In this document: positions 26,548 to 35,736 of the stretch, in pieces
Position numbering within the stretch: position 1 is the first letter of the stretch
Layout of the letters: each line of letters starts with the position of its first letter
NCBI RefSeq assembly: GCF_012849055.1
Contig: NZ_CP051677.1
Coordinates: forward strand, 2,494,501 to 2,558,500
DNA: 64,000 nt
DNA from: Spirosoma rhododendri
Lineage (GTDB): Bacteria > Bacteroidota > Bacteroidia > Cytophagales > Spirosomataceae
Direction of reading: 5' to 3'
Made by a program: the position numbers and the translations under genes
Notes under the pieces: generated by a model
What the model saw: only the letters and a program-made list of their open reading frames with translations
What the model was told of the DNA's origin: nothing
Databases searched by the model: none

Positions 26548-27330
26548 ATGGGTAAAGTCATTGCTATCGCCAACCAGAAGGGGGGCGTCGGTAAAACTAC
26601 GACAACGATCAATCTGGCCGCCAGTCTGGCCGCCCTCGAATTTCAGACGCTCATTGTAGACGCGGACCCGCAGGCCAACTCGACCTCCGGACTGGGTTAC
26701 AATCCGAAAGAAATTGAGCACAGTATTTACGAATGCATGGTGGAGGGCATCCGGCCCAACGATGCGATTATTCAGACCGATTTCCCGAATCTCGATCTGC
26801 TGCCGTCGCATATCGATCTGGTCGGGGCTGAAATCGAGATGATTAACCTCCAGAACCGGGAGGATAAGATGAAGGACGCGCTGGACAGCATCCGCGACCT
26901 GTACGACTTCATCATCATCGACTGCTCACCATCGCTCGGTCTTATCACGATCAACAGCCTGACCGCTGCTGACTCGGTAATCATTCCGGTGCAGTGCGAA
27001 TATTTCGCCCTCGAAGGATTGGGTAAACTGCTGAATACCATCAAAATTATTCAGTCGCGGCTCAACACGCACCTGGCTATCGAAGGCATTTTGCTGACGA
27101 TGTACGACCTGCGCGTGCGGCTGTCGAATCAGGTGGTGGGCGAAGTAACGACGCACTTCCAGCACATGGTGTTCAACACGATCATTCCGCGTAACATCCG
27201 GTTGAGTGAATCGCCCAGCTTTGGTATTCCGGCCCTGGCGCAGGATGCCGACAGCAAAGGCGCGGTGAGCTACCTGAATCTGGCCCGCGAAATCCTGGTG
27301 AAGAATGGGCTGATGCCCCACGAAGTGTAG
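26548..27330 (+). CDS. parA: Chromosome partitioning ATPase ParA/Soj
   Basis: 260 residues starting at [20 protein letters not shown], with the deviant Walker A motif KGGVGKTTT; the upstream extension of the frame encodes repeat-derived sequence and is discarded. [13 protein letters not shown] and [16 protein letters not shown] are the A-prime and B motifs. It binds DNA non-specifically and segregates ParB-parS complexes. First gene of a likely operon with parB (97 nt later), DUF5683, dapB and lepB, an order common in Bacteroidota chromosomes. Confidence 0.93.
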   Translation: MGKVIAIANQKGGVGKTTTTINLAASLAALEFQTLIVDADPQANSTSGLGYNPKEIEHSIYECMVEGIRPNDAIIQTDFPNLDLLPSHIDLVGAEIEMINLQNREDKMKDALDSIRDLYDFIIIDCSPSLGLITINSLTAADSVIIPVQCEYFALEGLGKLLNTIKIIQSRLNTHLAIEGILLTMYDLRVRLSNQVVGEVTTHFQHMVFNTIIPRNIRLSESPSFGIPALAQDADSKGAVSYLNLAREILVKNGLMPHEV

Positions 27331-27426
27331 TACGTTGCCCGTAGTGATTGATTGGTACGGTTTGTCATCATCCGGTGTGGATAGAGCAGTGAGTCGATGA
27401 CACGTGCCCCAAAATGACCTTTTCGT

Positions 27427-28347
27427 ATGGATAACGCGAACGCCAAAGTACCCAATAAAAAAATGATCGGCCTGGGCCGTGGACTGGGTGCCCTGCTGCA
27501 CGACAGCGAGGCCGTTAACCGGCAGTCGAAGCCGTCGCCGTTTGAAGTAATCAGTACGATGACCGAAATCGGGCTGGGTCAGATTGAGACCAACCCGTTT
27601 CAGCCGCGTACCCGCTTCGATGAGGAAGCCCTTCAGGAGCTGGCCGACTCGATCCGTACGCAGGGTATCATTCAGCCTATCACAGTCCGGCAGCTGGGGA
27701 AAGACCAGTACCAGCTCATCGCCGGTGAACGGCGTTTGCAGGCGTCGAAAATCGCCGGGCTGACGCATATTCCCGCTTACGTTCGCACGGCCAACGACCA
27801 GCAGATGCTGGAAATGGCCCTGATCGAGAACATTCAGCGCGAAAACCTCAACTCGATTGAAATTGCCCTCAGCTATCAGCGACTCATAACCGAATGTAGT
27901 CTCAAGCAGGAAGAACTGGGCGAACGCGTCGGGAAAAACCGCACGACGGTCAATAACTACATCCGGCTGCTGAAATTGCCCCCCGTGATTCAGGCTGCCC
28001 TGCGCGACAATAAGATTTCAATGGGCCACGCCCGCGCCATTATCAACATCGACAACCCCGATTCGCAGATTAAGCTGTTCAACCGGGCCGTGGACGAAGA
28101 CTGGTCGGTGCGGAAGGTGGAGGAAGCGGTGCGGAATCTGGGCGATGAAACGCCCGAAAATGCATCGGTTCGGCGCGTGACGCTGCCCAAGCAGGAAATG
28201 CGTAGCCTGCAATTCAAACTCTCGTCGATGTTTGGCACGAAAGTGTCGATCAAAGCCGACGAGAAACATAAGGGAGAGATCAAAATTCCGTTTACCTCTC
28301 AGGAAGAATTAACCAAAATCCTGGAAGTGCTGAACTCGCAGGCGTAA
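27427..28347 (+). CDS. parB: Chromosome partitioning protein ParB
   Basis: 306 residues. The N-terminal RGLGALLHD motif is typical for ParB contact with ParA. The CTPase/DNA-binding core follows: NPFQPRTRFDEEALQELADSI, LIAGERRLQASKIAGL, ENIQRENLNSIEIA, then an HTH (LKQEELGERVGKNRTTVNNYIRLL). A C-terminal dimerisation region ends the protein. It binds parS and loads SMC. No full parS palindrome was noticed in this window. Confidence 0.93.
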   Translation: MDNANAKVPNKKMIGLGRGLGALLHDSEAVNRQSKPSPFEVISTMTEIGLGQIETNPFQPRTRFDEEALQELADSIRTQGIIQPITVRQLGKDQYQLIAGERRLQASKIAGLTHIPAYVRTANDQQMLEMALIENIQRENLNSIEIALSYQRLITECSLKQEELGERVGKNRTTVNNYIRLLKLPPVIQAALRDNKISMGHARAIINIDNPDSQIKLFNRAVDEDWSVRKVEEAVRNLGDETPENASVRRVTLPKQEMRSLQFKLSSMFGTKVSIKADEKHKGEIKIPFTSQEELTKILEVLNSQA

Positions 28348-28351
28348 CCCC

Positions 28352-29143
28352 TTGACCAATTTCACTCGCTTATTCTGCTTTATCGCACTGCTTTTCGTGG
28401 GCAGTGCAGGCATGGCATGGGCGCAGCTACCGGCCATCACACCCGCTAAAACGCCCGCGCCTGTCCGCGACTCGCTCCTGATCGATACCGACAGTATCCC
28501 GACGGGCATGCGCGACAACGGGGTGCTCGTCAACGATTCGACGCAGCGGGCCGAAAAGGATTCACTCGCGTTTACCAGCGACACGACGCAGGTTACGGCG
28601 CAGCAGGAAGCCGCCATCCGCAAGATTATCCCCAAACAGGCCACCATCCGGTCGCTCGTACTCCCCGGCCTGGGTCAGGCCTATAACAAGCAGTATTACA
28701 AAATACCGTTTATCTACGCTGGCTTTGGCGTAATGGGCTATCTGTTCGTCCGGTACCGGGGGCTGGCCCAGCAGGCGGCCGATGGTTACAGGTTGCTGCT
28801 CTACGGGACGAATTATTATGGTGTCGACCCATCGCTGCCGGAATCCATTCGGCAGGAGTATGTCACTAACATCAAGCCCGCATCGGTAATTATCAACGAG
28901 CAGCGAATTACAACGACTACCACCGCCAAAGCCTATTACGATCTGTTCCGGCGCTACCGCGATCTGAACATTCTGCTGTCGATTGCCTTGTGGGGGTTAA
29001 ACATCGTGGAAGCCAACGTCGCAGCTCACCTGAAAACCTTCGACCTGTCGGACAACATTTCCATGCGTGTGCAACCGGCCGTACTGCCGCTGCCCGGCCT
29101 GAACATGGCTCCCGGCGTCCGCGTCGCCTTCACGTTTAAATAA
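28352..29143 (+). CDS. DUF5683 membrane protein
   Basis: 263 residues, starting with TTG at 28352, only 4 nt after parB; the nearest in-frame ATG lies inside the signal peptide, so the TTG start is favoured. Signal sequence FCFIALLFVGSAGMAWA, then an acidic Ser/Thr-rich region, then RSLVLPGLGQAYNKQYYKIPFIYAGFGVMGYLF, the DUF5683 core with one or two membrane segments. Function unknown; its stable position between parB and dapB in Bacteroidota hints at a cell-envelope role tied to growth. Confidence 0.85.
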   Translation: MTNFTRLFCFIALLFVGSAGMAWAQLPAITPAKTPAPVRDSLLIDTDSIPTGMRDNGVLVNDSTQRAEKDSLAFTSDTTQVTAQQEAAIRKIIPKQATIRSLVLPGLGQAYNKQYYKIPFIYAGFGVMGYLFVRYRGLAQQAADGYRLLLYGTNYYGVDPSLPESIRQEYVTNIKPASVIINEQRITTTTTAKAYYDLFRRYRDLNILLSIALWGLNIVEANVAAHLKTFDLSDNISMRVQPAVLPLPGLNMAPGVRVAFTFK

Positions 29144-29152
29144 ATTCAGGCC

Positions 29153-29207
29153 AACACAGAGATCTTTGTCATGCTTCTCTCTTTGTGTACTCTGTGCCTC
29201 TGTGTTA
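29153..29207. repeat. Intergenic hairpin, ACACAGAGG family
   Basis: AACACAGAG (29153-29161) pairs with CTCTGTGTT (29199-29207), with a further partly complementary CTCTGTG-rich interior. A longer copy of the family is at 46781-46857. It lies inside the presumed par-dapB operon. Confidence 0.7.
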
Positions 29208-29223
29208 ATAATAAAGACCGACC

Positions 29224-29958
29224 ATGAACATAGTATTACTTGGCTACGGCAAGATGGGCAAGGCGATTGAGCCGATTGCGCTCGAACGCGGCCATCAGAT
29301 TGCCGCCCGTATCGACGCTACTAATCGCACTGAACTCGAAACGCTGGACGCAGATTCGGTCGATGTCGTGATCGAATTCAGTTCGCCCGAATCAGCCGTT
29401 GAGAACATCAAAACCTGTCTGGAGCGGGGATGGCCGGTTGTCTGCGGTACGACGGGCTGGTTGAGTCACCGGACCGAGATTGAGCAATTGTGCGCCGACA
29501 AGAAAGGAGCCTTCTTCTACGCGTCGAATTACAGCATTGGTGTCAATCTGTTCTTCCGGCTCAACAAGACGCTGGCGAAGTTCATGCGCAACTATCCGTC
29601 GTACCACGCGTCGATGACGGAGATTCACCATACCGAAAAGAAAGATGCGCCCAGCGGAACGGCGATTACGCTGGCCGAGGGGCTGCTCGAAAACCTGCCG
29701 AACCTGAACGGCTGGGTCGAACAGCCGACGGACAAACAGGCACAGATTACGAGTACCGACGCCGTGGCTATCGAGTCGCTGCGGGAAGGAACCGTGCCCG
29801 GTACGCACATCGTCCGCTTCGATTCCGACGTGGACCGGATTGAAATAGCGCACATCGCCCATAGTCGGCAGGGGTTCGCGGTGGGTGCGGTCGTAGCTGC
29901 CGAGTGGGTGCAGGGCCGTACGGGGGTGTTCAGCATGGACGATCTCCTCGACGCCTGA
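29224..29958 (+). CDS. dapB: 4-hydroxy-tetrahydrodipicolinate reductase
   Basis: 244 residues. NAD(P)H-dependent reduction in the diaminopimelate/lysine pathway, feeding peptidoglycan. Nucleotide motif GYGKMGKAIEP, DVVIEFSSPES, CGTTGW, then the catalytic/substrate motif EIHHTEKKDAPSGTA with His-His and Lys. SLREGTVPGTHIVRF is the closing hinge. It is slightly shorter than the proteobacterial enzyme (about 270), as is common in Bacteroidota. Confidence 0.93.
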   Translation: MNIVLLGYGKMGKAIEPIALERGHQIAARIDATNRTELETLDADSVDVVIEFSSPESAVENIKTCLERGWPVVCGTTGWLSHRTEIEQLCADKKGAFFYASNYSIGVNLFFRLNKTLAKFMRNYPSYHASMTEIHHTEKKDAPSGTAITLAEGLLENLPNLNGWVEQPTDKQAQITSTDAVAIESLREGTVPGTHIVRFDSDVDRIEIAHIAHSRQGFAVGAVVAAEWVQGRTGVFSMDDLLDA

Positions 29959-30111
29959 GCCGGACGAATAGCCGCAGCAAGTGACAGACGGTTAGGCATT
30001 AACCGCGCCGTCTTCGTAATTTCGCCTTGTGAACCGTCGTTATAGCGGTTTACAAGGCGCGGTCGTTTTCGTCCGAACCGACCAACCATAACCGGATAAC
30101 TCTTTTCCGAC

Positions 30112-31286
30112 GTGTCAGTAACCAACACCACCCGCGCCGAGCATCGCCCGGCCAAAGCCCGAAAATCCCCCTGCGGGAATGGTTCGATTCTGTATTGTTT
30201 GCCGTTGTAGCTGCTACGCTCATTCGGTGGCTGTTTATGGAAGCGTTCACCATCCCGACGCCATCGATGGAAAACAGCCTGATGGTGGGTGATTTTCTAT
30301 TTGTCAGCAAGCTGCACTACGGCACGCGCACCCCGCAGACGCCCTTGCAAGTACCGCTGACGCACCAGAAAATTTGGGGTACCAACATTCCATCGTATAG
30401 CACAGCCATTCAGTTGCCCTCGTACCGGCTGCCAGGATTTACGCACGTAAAAAACGGCGACGTTGTCGTATTCAACGTGCCGCCCCGCTACCTGAACGAT
30501 GGCATCGACTACCCCACTGATCTGAAAACCAACTACATCAAACGGTGTATCGGTATTCCGGGCGATAAACTTGAAGTGCGGCAGCGGGCGGTATACATCA
30601 ACGGGGCGCTGATGCCCGCGCCCCCCCGGTCTGAACAGAAGTACTTCATCAAAACGACTGAAGCGCTCGACGCCAATTTCTTCCGCAAATACGAGATCGT
30701 CAACGATTACCGCGACCTGAATCAGCCAACCGAAAACTGGAAGCCTCAGGAGCAGTTCAACGATTCGACCAAAACGACGTCGCTGGTCGGGTATACCGTC
30801 AACACTACGGCTGATGTGATCGAGAAATTCCGCACGTTCGACTGGGTGAAAGGCATCGAACCGCTGATCGACAAGCCGGGCGAAACCATGCCGAGCATCT
30901 ACGGTACGCCGACTTTTCACTGGAACCACGATAACTTCGGTCCGCTGGTTGTTCCGAAGAAAGGCGCTACCACGCCCATCAACGCGCAGACGATCGCCGT
31001 GTACGGGCCCGTCATTGAGCAGTACGAACACAACGAAAACGTAACGCTGACGCCCACCTCGATCAGTATCAACGGCAAGCCGATTACGTCGTACACGTTT
31101 AAGCAGGATTACTACTTCATGATGGGTGACAACCGCGATAATTCGCTGGATTCGCGCTTCTGGGGCTTTGTTCCCGAAGATCACATCGTGGGGAAAGCCG
31201 TATTCGTCTGGATGTCGCTCGACCCGAACCCGGCCAATATCTGGAACAAAATCCGCTGGAATCGCCTGTTCCGCACGATTGACTAA
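30112..31286 (+). pseudogene. lepB: Signal peptidase I, apparent frameshift near the N-terminus
   Basis: Leader peptidase that cleaves Sec signal peptides at the outer face of the inner membrane. The long frame begins inside the first membrane helix ([17 protein letters not shown]) with no good start. A second frame opens with GTG 30112 ([20 protein letters not shown]). Adding one C to the C5 run at 30167-30171 joins them as [16 protein letters not shown], the expected family sequence. Catalytic Ser is in [14 protein letters not shown] and Lys in [17 protein letters not shown]; the last box is [19 protein letters not shown]. At about 391 residues it has the long insert seen in Bacteroidota. 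An essential gene is unlikely to be broken, so a base missing from the sequence is the simplest reading. Confidence 0.85.
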
Positions 31287-31292
31287 CAAAAC

Positions 31293-31350
31293 TAAACGAG
31301 TAAGGGGGCCGGTAAACGCATGTTCGTTTACCGGCCCCCTTACTCGTTTA
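31293..31350. terminator. Bidirectional terminator, perfect 26-bp stem
   Basis: Arms 31293-31318 and 31325-31350 are perfect complements with a 6-nt loop CATGTT. It ends lepB and the convergent dps-like gene. Confidence 0.85.
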
Positions 31351-31362
31351 TAAGCCTGTAGC

Positions 31363-32034
31363 TTACTGCTGCATCACGCGCAGTTTCCAGACGATTTTAT
31401 CTAGTTGATAGCTCAGATCCTGTAGCTTGTTGGACGATACTTCGTCGCCGTTTTTACTGGTGCTTTCAACGCGTTGTCTTACGCGTACGGCAACCGTGTT
31501 GACTCGCTCGTCCATGAGGGCTAACACCTGCCGGTCGGAAAGGTAGCCACCGGGGTAGCGCGGTAGGCCCGACGTCTGTACCAGCACGTCCGGGCGTCCA
31601 TCAACTGGCTGACCGATCTGAAGAACACGCTCAGCGATTAGATCAGACTGGTCGAGAAACAAGTCGGCAAATTCCTGCAAGGCTTCGTGCAGCGACAGGT
31701 ATAGCGGGCCGCGCAGGTTCCAGTGGCTTTGTTTGGCGTCGTGATAAAGCTGCAATAACTCAGTTACAGTGGGTTGCAGATCAGTAACGATAGCTTGTCG
31801 CTTCGAAGCTTCGAGCGGTATCCAGTTATCGGCCTGCTCGTTGCGGTAATTGCCCAACTGCGACCCGGTCGGGGGCGCTGTCGGCCGGTTGTTCGGGATT
31901 GGGTCGTTTGCGGTAGTTGTCGGTGTTGTCGGGGTGTTAGTGCGTTGCTGAGCCAGCCCAGACTGCGTGTTGATGAAGAAAGCAAAGAACAAACCAGTTA
32001 GCAGTTGGCCAACCGATGTACGGGTACGTTTCAT
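31363..32034 (-). CDS. Exported Dps/ferritin-like protein
   Basis: 223 residues from ATG 32034. A Sec signal (TGLFFAFFINTQSGLAQ) and a Thr/Pro-rich linker of about 45 residues precede a Dps-like four-helix domain. Ferroxidase-type residues are visible in AKQSHWNLRGP, LHEALQEFADLF and LDQSDLIAERVLQIG, the order of Dps H-H-D-E ligands. Dps is normally cytosolic and DNA-binding; export implies iron or peroxide handling in the periplasm, or a surface role. The spacer before the start holds a 9-bp hairpin (GTTGTTTTG 32045-32053 with CAAAACAAC 32063-32071). Confidence 0.82.
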   Translation of the reverse strand: MKRTRTSVGQLLTGLFFAFFINTQSGLAQQRTNTPTTPTTTANDPIPNNRPTAPPTGSQLGNYRNEQADNWIPLEASKRQAIVTDLQPTVTELLQLYHDAKQSHWNLRGPLYLSLHEALQEFADLFLDQSDLIAERVLQIGQPVDGRPDVLVQTSGLPRYPGGYLSDRQVLALMDERVNTVAVRVRQRVESTSKNGDEVSSNKLQDLSYQLDKIVWKLRVMQQ

Positions 32035-32044
32035 AGTCACAGGT

Positions 32045-32071
32045 GTTGTTTTGTTGGTTAGCCAAAACAAC
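32045..32071. promoter_or_regulatory. Leader hairpin before the dps-like gene
   Basis: A perfect 9-bp stem with a 9-nt loop, 10 nt upstream of the start codon, so it would lie in the mRNA leader. No known riboswitch is recognised. Confidence 0.35.
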
Positions 32072-32222
32072 TCGCCTGTTCACGCTACTGTTTGTGATAA
32101 TGTAACTTCCACCATCAATATAGAGACAGTCTTGATAAGGTTACTGATTTATTTAATAAGTTTTTAATCAGAGACTTATGTGGCTGGAGTGAGGAGCGCG
32201 ACTGACTCATTTACTATGGTAC

Positions 32223-32888
32223 TTACCACTCAATCGGGGGGAGGCCCTTGCCTGTCAGGTAGTCGTTGGCCTGACTGAAGTGCTTACAGCCAAACCAGCC
32301 GCCGTAATTGGCGGCCATCGGCGAGGGGTGTTTTGCTTTCAGTACGAGGTGCTTTTTGCTGTCGATAACGGCCCCTTTTTTCTGCGCGTAAGCCCCCCAC
32401 AGCATAAAGACGACGTGTTCTTTCTCGTCGGAGATCAGCTTGATAACGGTATCGGTAAAGGTTTCCCAGCCCTTACCCTGATGTGACCCGGCCTGCCCCG
32501 CCCGAACAGTAAGCGTTGAGTTGAGCAACATCACGCCCTGATTGGCCCAGCGCTCCAGATTACCCGATTTGGGCACTGGCTTGCCAAGGTCGTCCTGAAT
32601 TTCTTTGAAAATATTGATAAGCGATGGCGGCTTGGCTATCCCATCCGCCACGGAGAAAGCTAATCCATTGGCCTGCCCTTCACCGTGGTACGGATCTTGC
32701 CCCAGAATCACAACGCGGGCCTCCTCAAACGGGCAACTATTAAACGCATTGAAAATCAGTTTTCCCGGTGGATAGATGCGTTGTGTACTGTATTCGTGAC
32801 GAAGAAATTCGGCCAGTTGAACGAAGTATGGTTTATTAAACTCCGGCTGTAGCCTCGATTGCCACGATTCGGCGATAGTTACATTCAT
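32223..32888 (-). CDS. ung: Uracil-DNA glycosylase
   Basis: 221 residues, the normal size. Removes uracil from DNA. Family 1 motifs: water-activating loop ILGQDPYHGEGQANGLAFSV with catalytic Asp, LLNSTLTVRAGQAGSHQGKGWE, FMLWGAYAQKKG, and leucine/His loop HPSPMAANYGGWFGCKHF. Monocistronic on the minus strand. Confidence 0.96.
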   Translation of the reverse strand: MNVTIAESWQSRLQPEFNKPYFVQLAEFLRHEYSTQRIYPPGKLIFNAFNSCPFEEARVVILGQDPYHGEGQANGLAFSVADGIAKPPSLINIFKEIQDDLGKPVPKSGNLERWANQGVMLLNSTLTVRAGQAGSHQGKGWETFTDTVIKLISDEKEHVVFMLWGAYAQKKGAVIDSKKHLVLKAKHPSPMAANYGGWFGCKHFSQANDYLTGKGLPPIEW

Positions 32889-32972
32889 AAAGAGAACGCG
32901 TCAGGATTTTCTTGTGTTGGGGTAGGACAAATACCAAAAGCCACTCCCCAATTATTTTTTTGGAAGTGGTTC

Positions 32973-33003
32973 TTGCGTAACAAAACTTATCAACTTAATT
33001 TTC
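32973..33003 (+). promoter_or_regulatory. Candidate apaG promoter
   Basis: TTG 32973-32975, a 20-nt spacer, then TAATTTTC 32996-33003, one mismatch from TAnnTTTG. Start of transcription is expected near 33010, 24 nt before ATG 33034. Confidence 0.4.
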
Positions 33004-33033
33004 GTTCTAAGGTTGCCAAAAGACACGAAATTT

Positions 33034-33420
33034 ATGGTATCGTCCGTCACAGAAGGTGTCAAAGTTAGTGTAAAGACTGAGTACCAATCTGAGTACTCCA
33101 GTCCGTTACAGGCACACTACGTTTTTACCTACCGTATCACAATTGAAAATGCCAGCGACCACACGATTCAGCTACTGCGTCGACGTTGGCTCATTTACGA
33201 TTCGAACGGAACCATCCGGGAGGTGGAAGGGGAAGGCGTGGTAGGGCTTCAGCCGGTATTGGAACCCGGCGAAGTACACGAATACGTCTCCGGTTGCAAC
33301 CTGCGCTCCAGCATGGGCAAAATGGCCGGTACGTATCTGGTTGAGCGCGTCATCGACGGGAAGCAGTTACAGGTAACGATTCCCGAATTCACGATGGTTG
33401 TGCCCTACAAACTCAATTAA
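33034..33420 (+). CDS. apaG: ApaG domain protein
   Basis: 128 residues from ATG 33034; a TTG seven codons upstream is less likely. ApaG signature: VKVSVKTEYQSEYSSP, YRITIENASDHTIQLLRRRW, VEGEGVVGLQPVLEPGEVHEY, and GTYLVERVIDGKQLQVTIPEF. An immunoglobulin-like beta-sandwich linked to Co2+/Mg2+ resistance in enterobacteria; the molecular role is unclear. Confidence 0.92.
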   Translation: MVSSVTEGVKVSVKTEYQSEYSSPLQAHYVFTYRITIENASDHTIQLLRRRWLIYDSNGTIREVEGEGVVGLQPVLEPGEVHEYVSGCNLRSSMGKMAGTYLVERVIDGKQLQVTIPEFTMVVPYKLN

Positions 33421-33503
33421 TCTCATCTGCTTGCTGCCCGTAGTTTGCGTAAAGGTGCCCGCGTGCCTCAACCAACCGAGTGCATGACGTTGTACCGCTT
33501 ACC

Positions 33504-34292
33504 ATGATTGCCGCTTACCTGCGCTATCTCAGCCACGCTCAGGACGAGCACTCGATACACTCGCCCTTTGTTTTCTCGCTTTATACGAAAGCAATCCGAA
33601 CCGATAGCCGACGCGAACCCGCGCTGGCGTCGATTCGGCTGTTGCGTAACGACCTCAGACGGAGTCAGGAACTGATTCAGATTACTGACTTGGGGGCCGG
33701 GTCGAAGGTAAACGGTGCGCGTCAGCGTACCGTCAGCGACATTGCCCGCCACTCGCAGAAGTCGCCCCGTTACGCCCGGCTGCTGTTTCGGCTGATCCGG
33801 TATCTGAACCTCAAAACGGTGGTCGATCTTGGTACGTCGCTGGGTCTGACAACGGCGCATCTGGCCGAAGCTGTCCGTTCCGCCGGTGGGCGCGTGCTGA
33901 CCTTCGAGGGATGCCCCCAAACCGCCCGACAGGCACAGCTAAATTTCGACCGGCTCGATCTGCCGAACGTGTCGACCGTTGTCGGTAATATCGATGATAC
34001 GCTGGCACCCGAACTGCTCAAACTGGGGTCGGTCGATCTGGTATTTTTCGACGCCAACCACCGCTACGAACCAACCGTTCGCTACTTCGAAACCTGCCTG
34101 CTGCACCGGCATAACGACACGCTGTTCGTGTTCGACGACATTCACTGGTCGGCGGAGATGGAACAGGCGTGGGTCTATATTCAGGCGCACCCGGCCGTGC
34201 GGGTAACGATCGATTTGTTTGGCGTCGGGCTGGTGTTTTTCCGGCAGGAGCAGCCCCGGCAGGACTTTATATTGCGCTTCGGTCATCTTTGA
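33504..34292 (+). CDS. Class I SAM-dependent methyltransferase
   Basis: 262 residues from ATG 33504; a GTG eight codons upstream is possible. Motif I is TVVDLGTSLGLTTAHLAE, motif II RVLTFEGCPQTA, and the DLVFFDANHRYEPTVRYFE stretch is as in O-methyltransferase-like proteins of the CmcI/COG4122 type. The N-terminus (YLRYLSHAQDEHSIHSPFVF) recurs in a Bacteroidota subgroup. Substrate unknown. It overlaps no neighbour. Confidence 0.8.
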   Translation: MIAAYLRYLSHAQDEHSIHSPFVFSLYTKAIRTDSRREPALASIRLLRNDLRRSQELIQITDLGAGSKVNGARQRTVSDIARHSQKSPRYARLLFRLIRYLNLKTVVDLGTSLGLTTAHLAEAVRSAGGRVLTFEGCPQTARQAQLNFDRLDLPNVSTVVGNIDDTLAPELLKLGSVDLVFFDANHRYEPTVRYFETCLLHRHNDTLFVFDDIHWSAEMEQAWVYIQAHPAVRVTIDLFGVGLVFFRQEQPRQDFILRFGHL

Positions 34293-34368
34293 GGCCGATA
34301 TCGGCTATACAGCCAATTCTTTCCGTTATCTTTCGTAGCTCGTTTACTGCTAAACCAGCACCCTATCT

Positions 34369-35736
34369 ATGCTGATCTCTACTCGATTAGGTTTGTTTAT
34401 AAGTGCCGCTGCACTGGCGTTGATCGGCGTTTCCTGCGGAACGAAAAACACCGACGATAGTGCCGCTGCCACCCCCGAACCCTTAGCGTCGTTTGAGCTG
34501 ATTCAGCAAAAAATACTGACCCCTTCCTGTGCCTCGTCGGGTTGCCACGCATCCGAGCAGGATGCCAGCTATGCGCAGCATGGGCTGGTGCTGACAGACG
34601 GGAAAGCGTACGCTAATCTGGTTGGGGTCGATCCGAAGAACAGTTCGGCCAAAGCCGATGGACTGAAGCGGGTTAAAGCGTTCGCGTCGGTGGAGAGTTT
34701 ACTGTATCACAAACTGACAACTACGGCCAGTCACCATTCGGGTAAACAGTACGGCAACCCAATGCCGCTGGGCGGGAGCCCGCTATCTGACGGGCAGGTC
34801 GAGTTTGTCCGGCGCTGGATCGACGCGGGGGCTCCCAGGACAGGGAGTATTGCCGACCCGGCATTGCTGGCCGATAAAACCGTGACGACAACGGCCTGGG
34901 AACCCCTGCCGGTACCAGCCGCCGGAACTGGTTATCAGATGGCACTGTCTCCGTTTGACGTGCCCGCTAACTTCGAGCGCGAATTTTTCTCACGCCGGAT
35001 GCTCGGCAACACGCAGGCCGTGTACGTCAATCGGTACCAGATAAAGATGCGGTCGGGGAGCCACCATTTTCTGGCCTATGATTTCCGCAATAAAAACCTG
35101 CTGCCTACGCTAAACGATATTCGCGATCTGCGCAACGCCGATAACTCCCTCAACATTGCTACGGCATTGACTATGTCGAATCACGTGTATCTGGCGGGGG
35201 CGCAGGCACCTTCGGTCGATTACACGCTACCCGAGGGGGCGGCCCTGCTCATCCCGGCCAACGCATCCTTTGATTTGAATTCGCACTACGTCAATAAAAC
35301 CAGTTCCGTGATGACGGGCGAAGCGCAGATCAACTTTTTCACGGTCGATAAATCGAAAGTGCAGCACGTCGCGCAGACGCTGGACCTGAACAACACCGAC
35401 CTGCGCATTCCGGCCAACAGCCGTGTTACACTGACGAAATCGTTCACCGTGACGAAACCCCGTCAGATTCTGGCCCTTACCTCGCACATGCATAAGCTGG
35501 GCGAAAAATTCGTCATCAAAATAAAAGGTGGGTCACGCGATGGGCAGGTTGTCTACACCTCAACCGACTGGGAGCACCCGGATATCGTGTCGTTTGCAAC
35601 ACCGCTTTCGCTCGCGGTAGGGGAGGGGCTGACGTCGGAGATTACCTACAACAACACGACCAGCAAACTGGTCGGCTTCGGCCTGACGAGCGAGGACGAA
35701 ATGGGGATTATCTTCGGCTACTACTACGAAGATTAG
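34369..35736 (+). CDS. Lipoprotein with type II copper-dependent monooxygenase-like domains
   Basis: 455 residues. The N-terminus (LFISAAALALIGVSCGTK) has a lipobox (GVSC), so it is anchored by a lipid. Next is a cytochrome-like region with CASSGCH (CX4CH, a possible c-type haem site) and a conserved WIDAGAP. The rest resembles peptidylglycine alpha-hydroxylating monooxygenase: GSHHFLAYDF (His-His), DLNSHYVN (His), LTSHMHKLG (HxH) and DEMGIIFGYYYED (Met) reproduce the CuH and CuM ligand sets in order. It is likely a periplasmic or surface copper oxygenase; the substrate is unknown. The stop overlaps that of the convergent SMR gene. Confidence 0.78.
   Translation: MLISTRLGLFISAAALALIGVSCGTKNTDDSAAATPEPLASFELIQQKILTPSCASSGCHASEQDASYAQHGLVLTDGKAYANLVGVDPKNSSAKADGLKRVKAFASVESLLYHKLTTTASHHSGKQYGNPMPLGGSPLSDGQVEFVRRWIDAGAPRTGSIADPALLADKTVTTTAWEPLPVPAAGTGYQMALSPFDVPANFEREFFSRRMLGNTQAVYVNRYQIKMRSGSHHFLAYDFRNKNLLPTLNDIRDLRNADNSLNIATALTMSNHVYLAGAQAPSVDYTLPEGAALLIPANASFDLNSHYVNKTSSVMTGEAQINFFTVDKSKVQHVAQTLDLNNTDLRIPANSRVTLTKSFTVTKPRQILALTSHMHKLGEKFVIKIKGGSRDGQVVYTSTDWEHPDIVSFATPLSLAVGEGLTSEITYNNTTSKLVGFGLTSEDEMGIIFGYYYED

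Noticed and set aside
30167..30171. Programmed ribosomal frameshift in lepB
   Set aside because: No slippery heptamer or downstream pseudoknot is evident and an identical error type occurs in the xylanase, so a missing base is simpler. It is kept only as an alternative.
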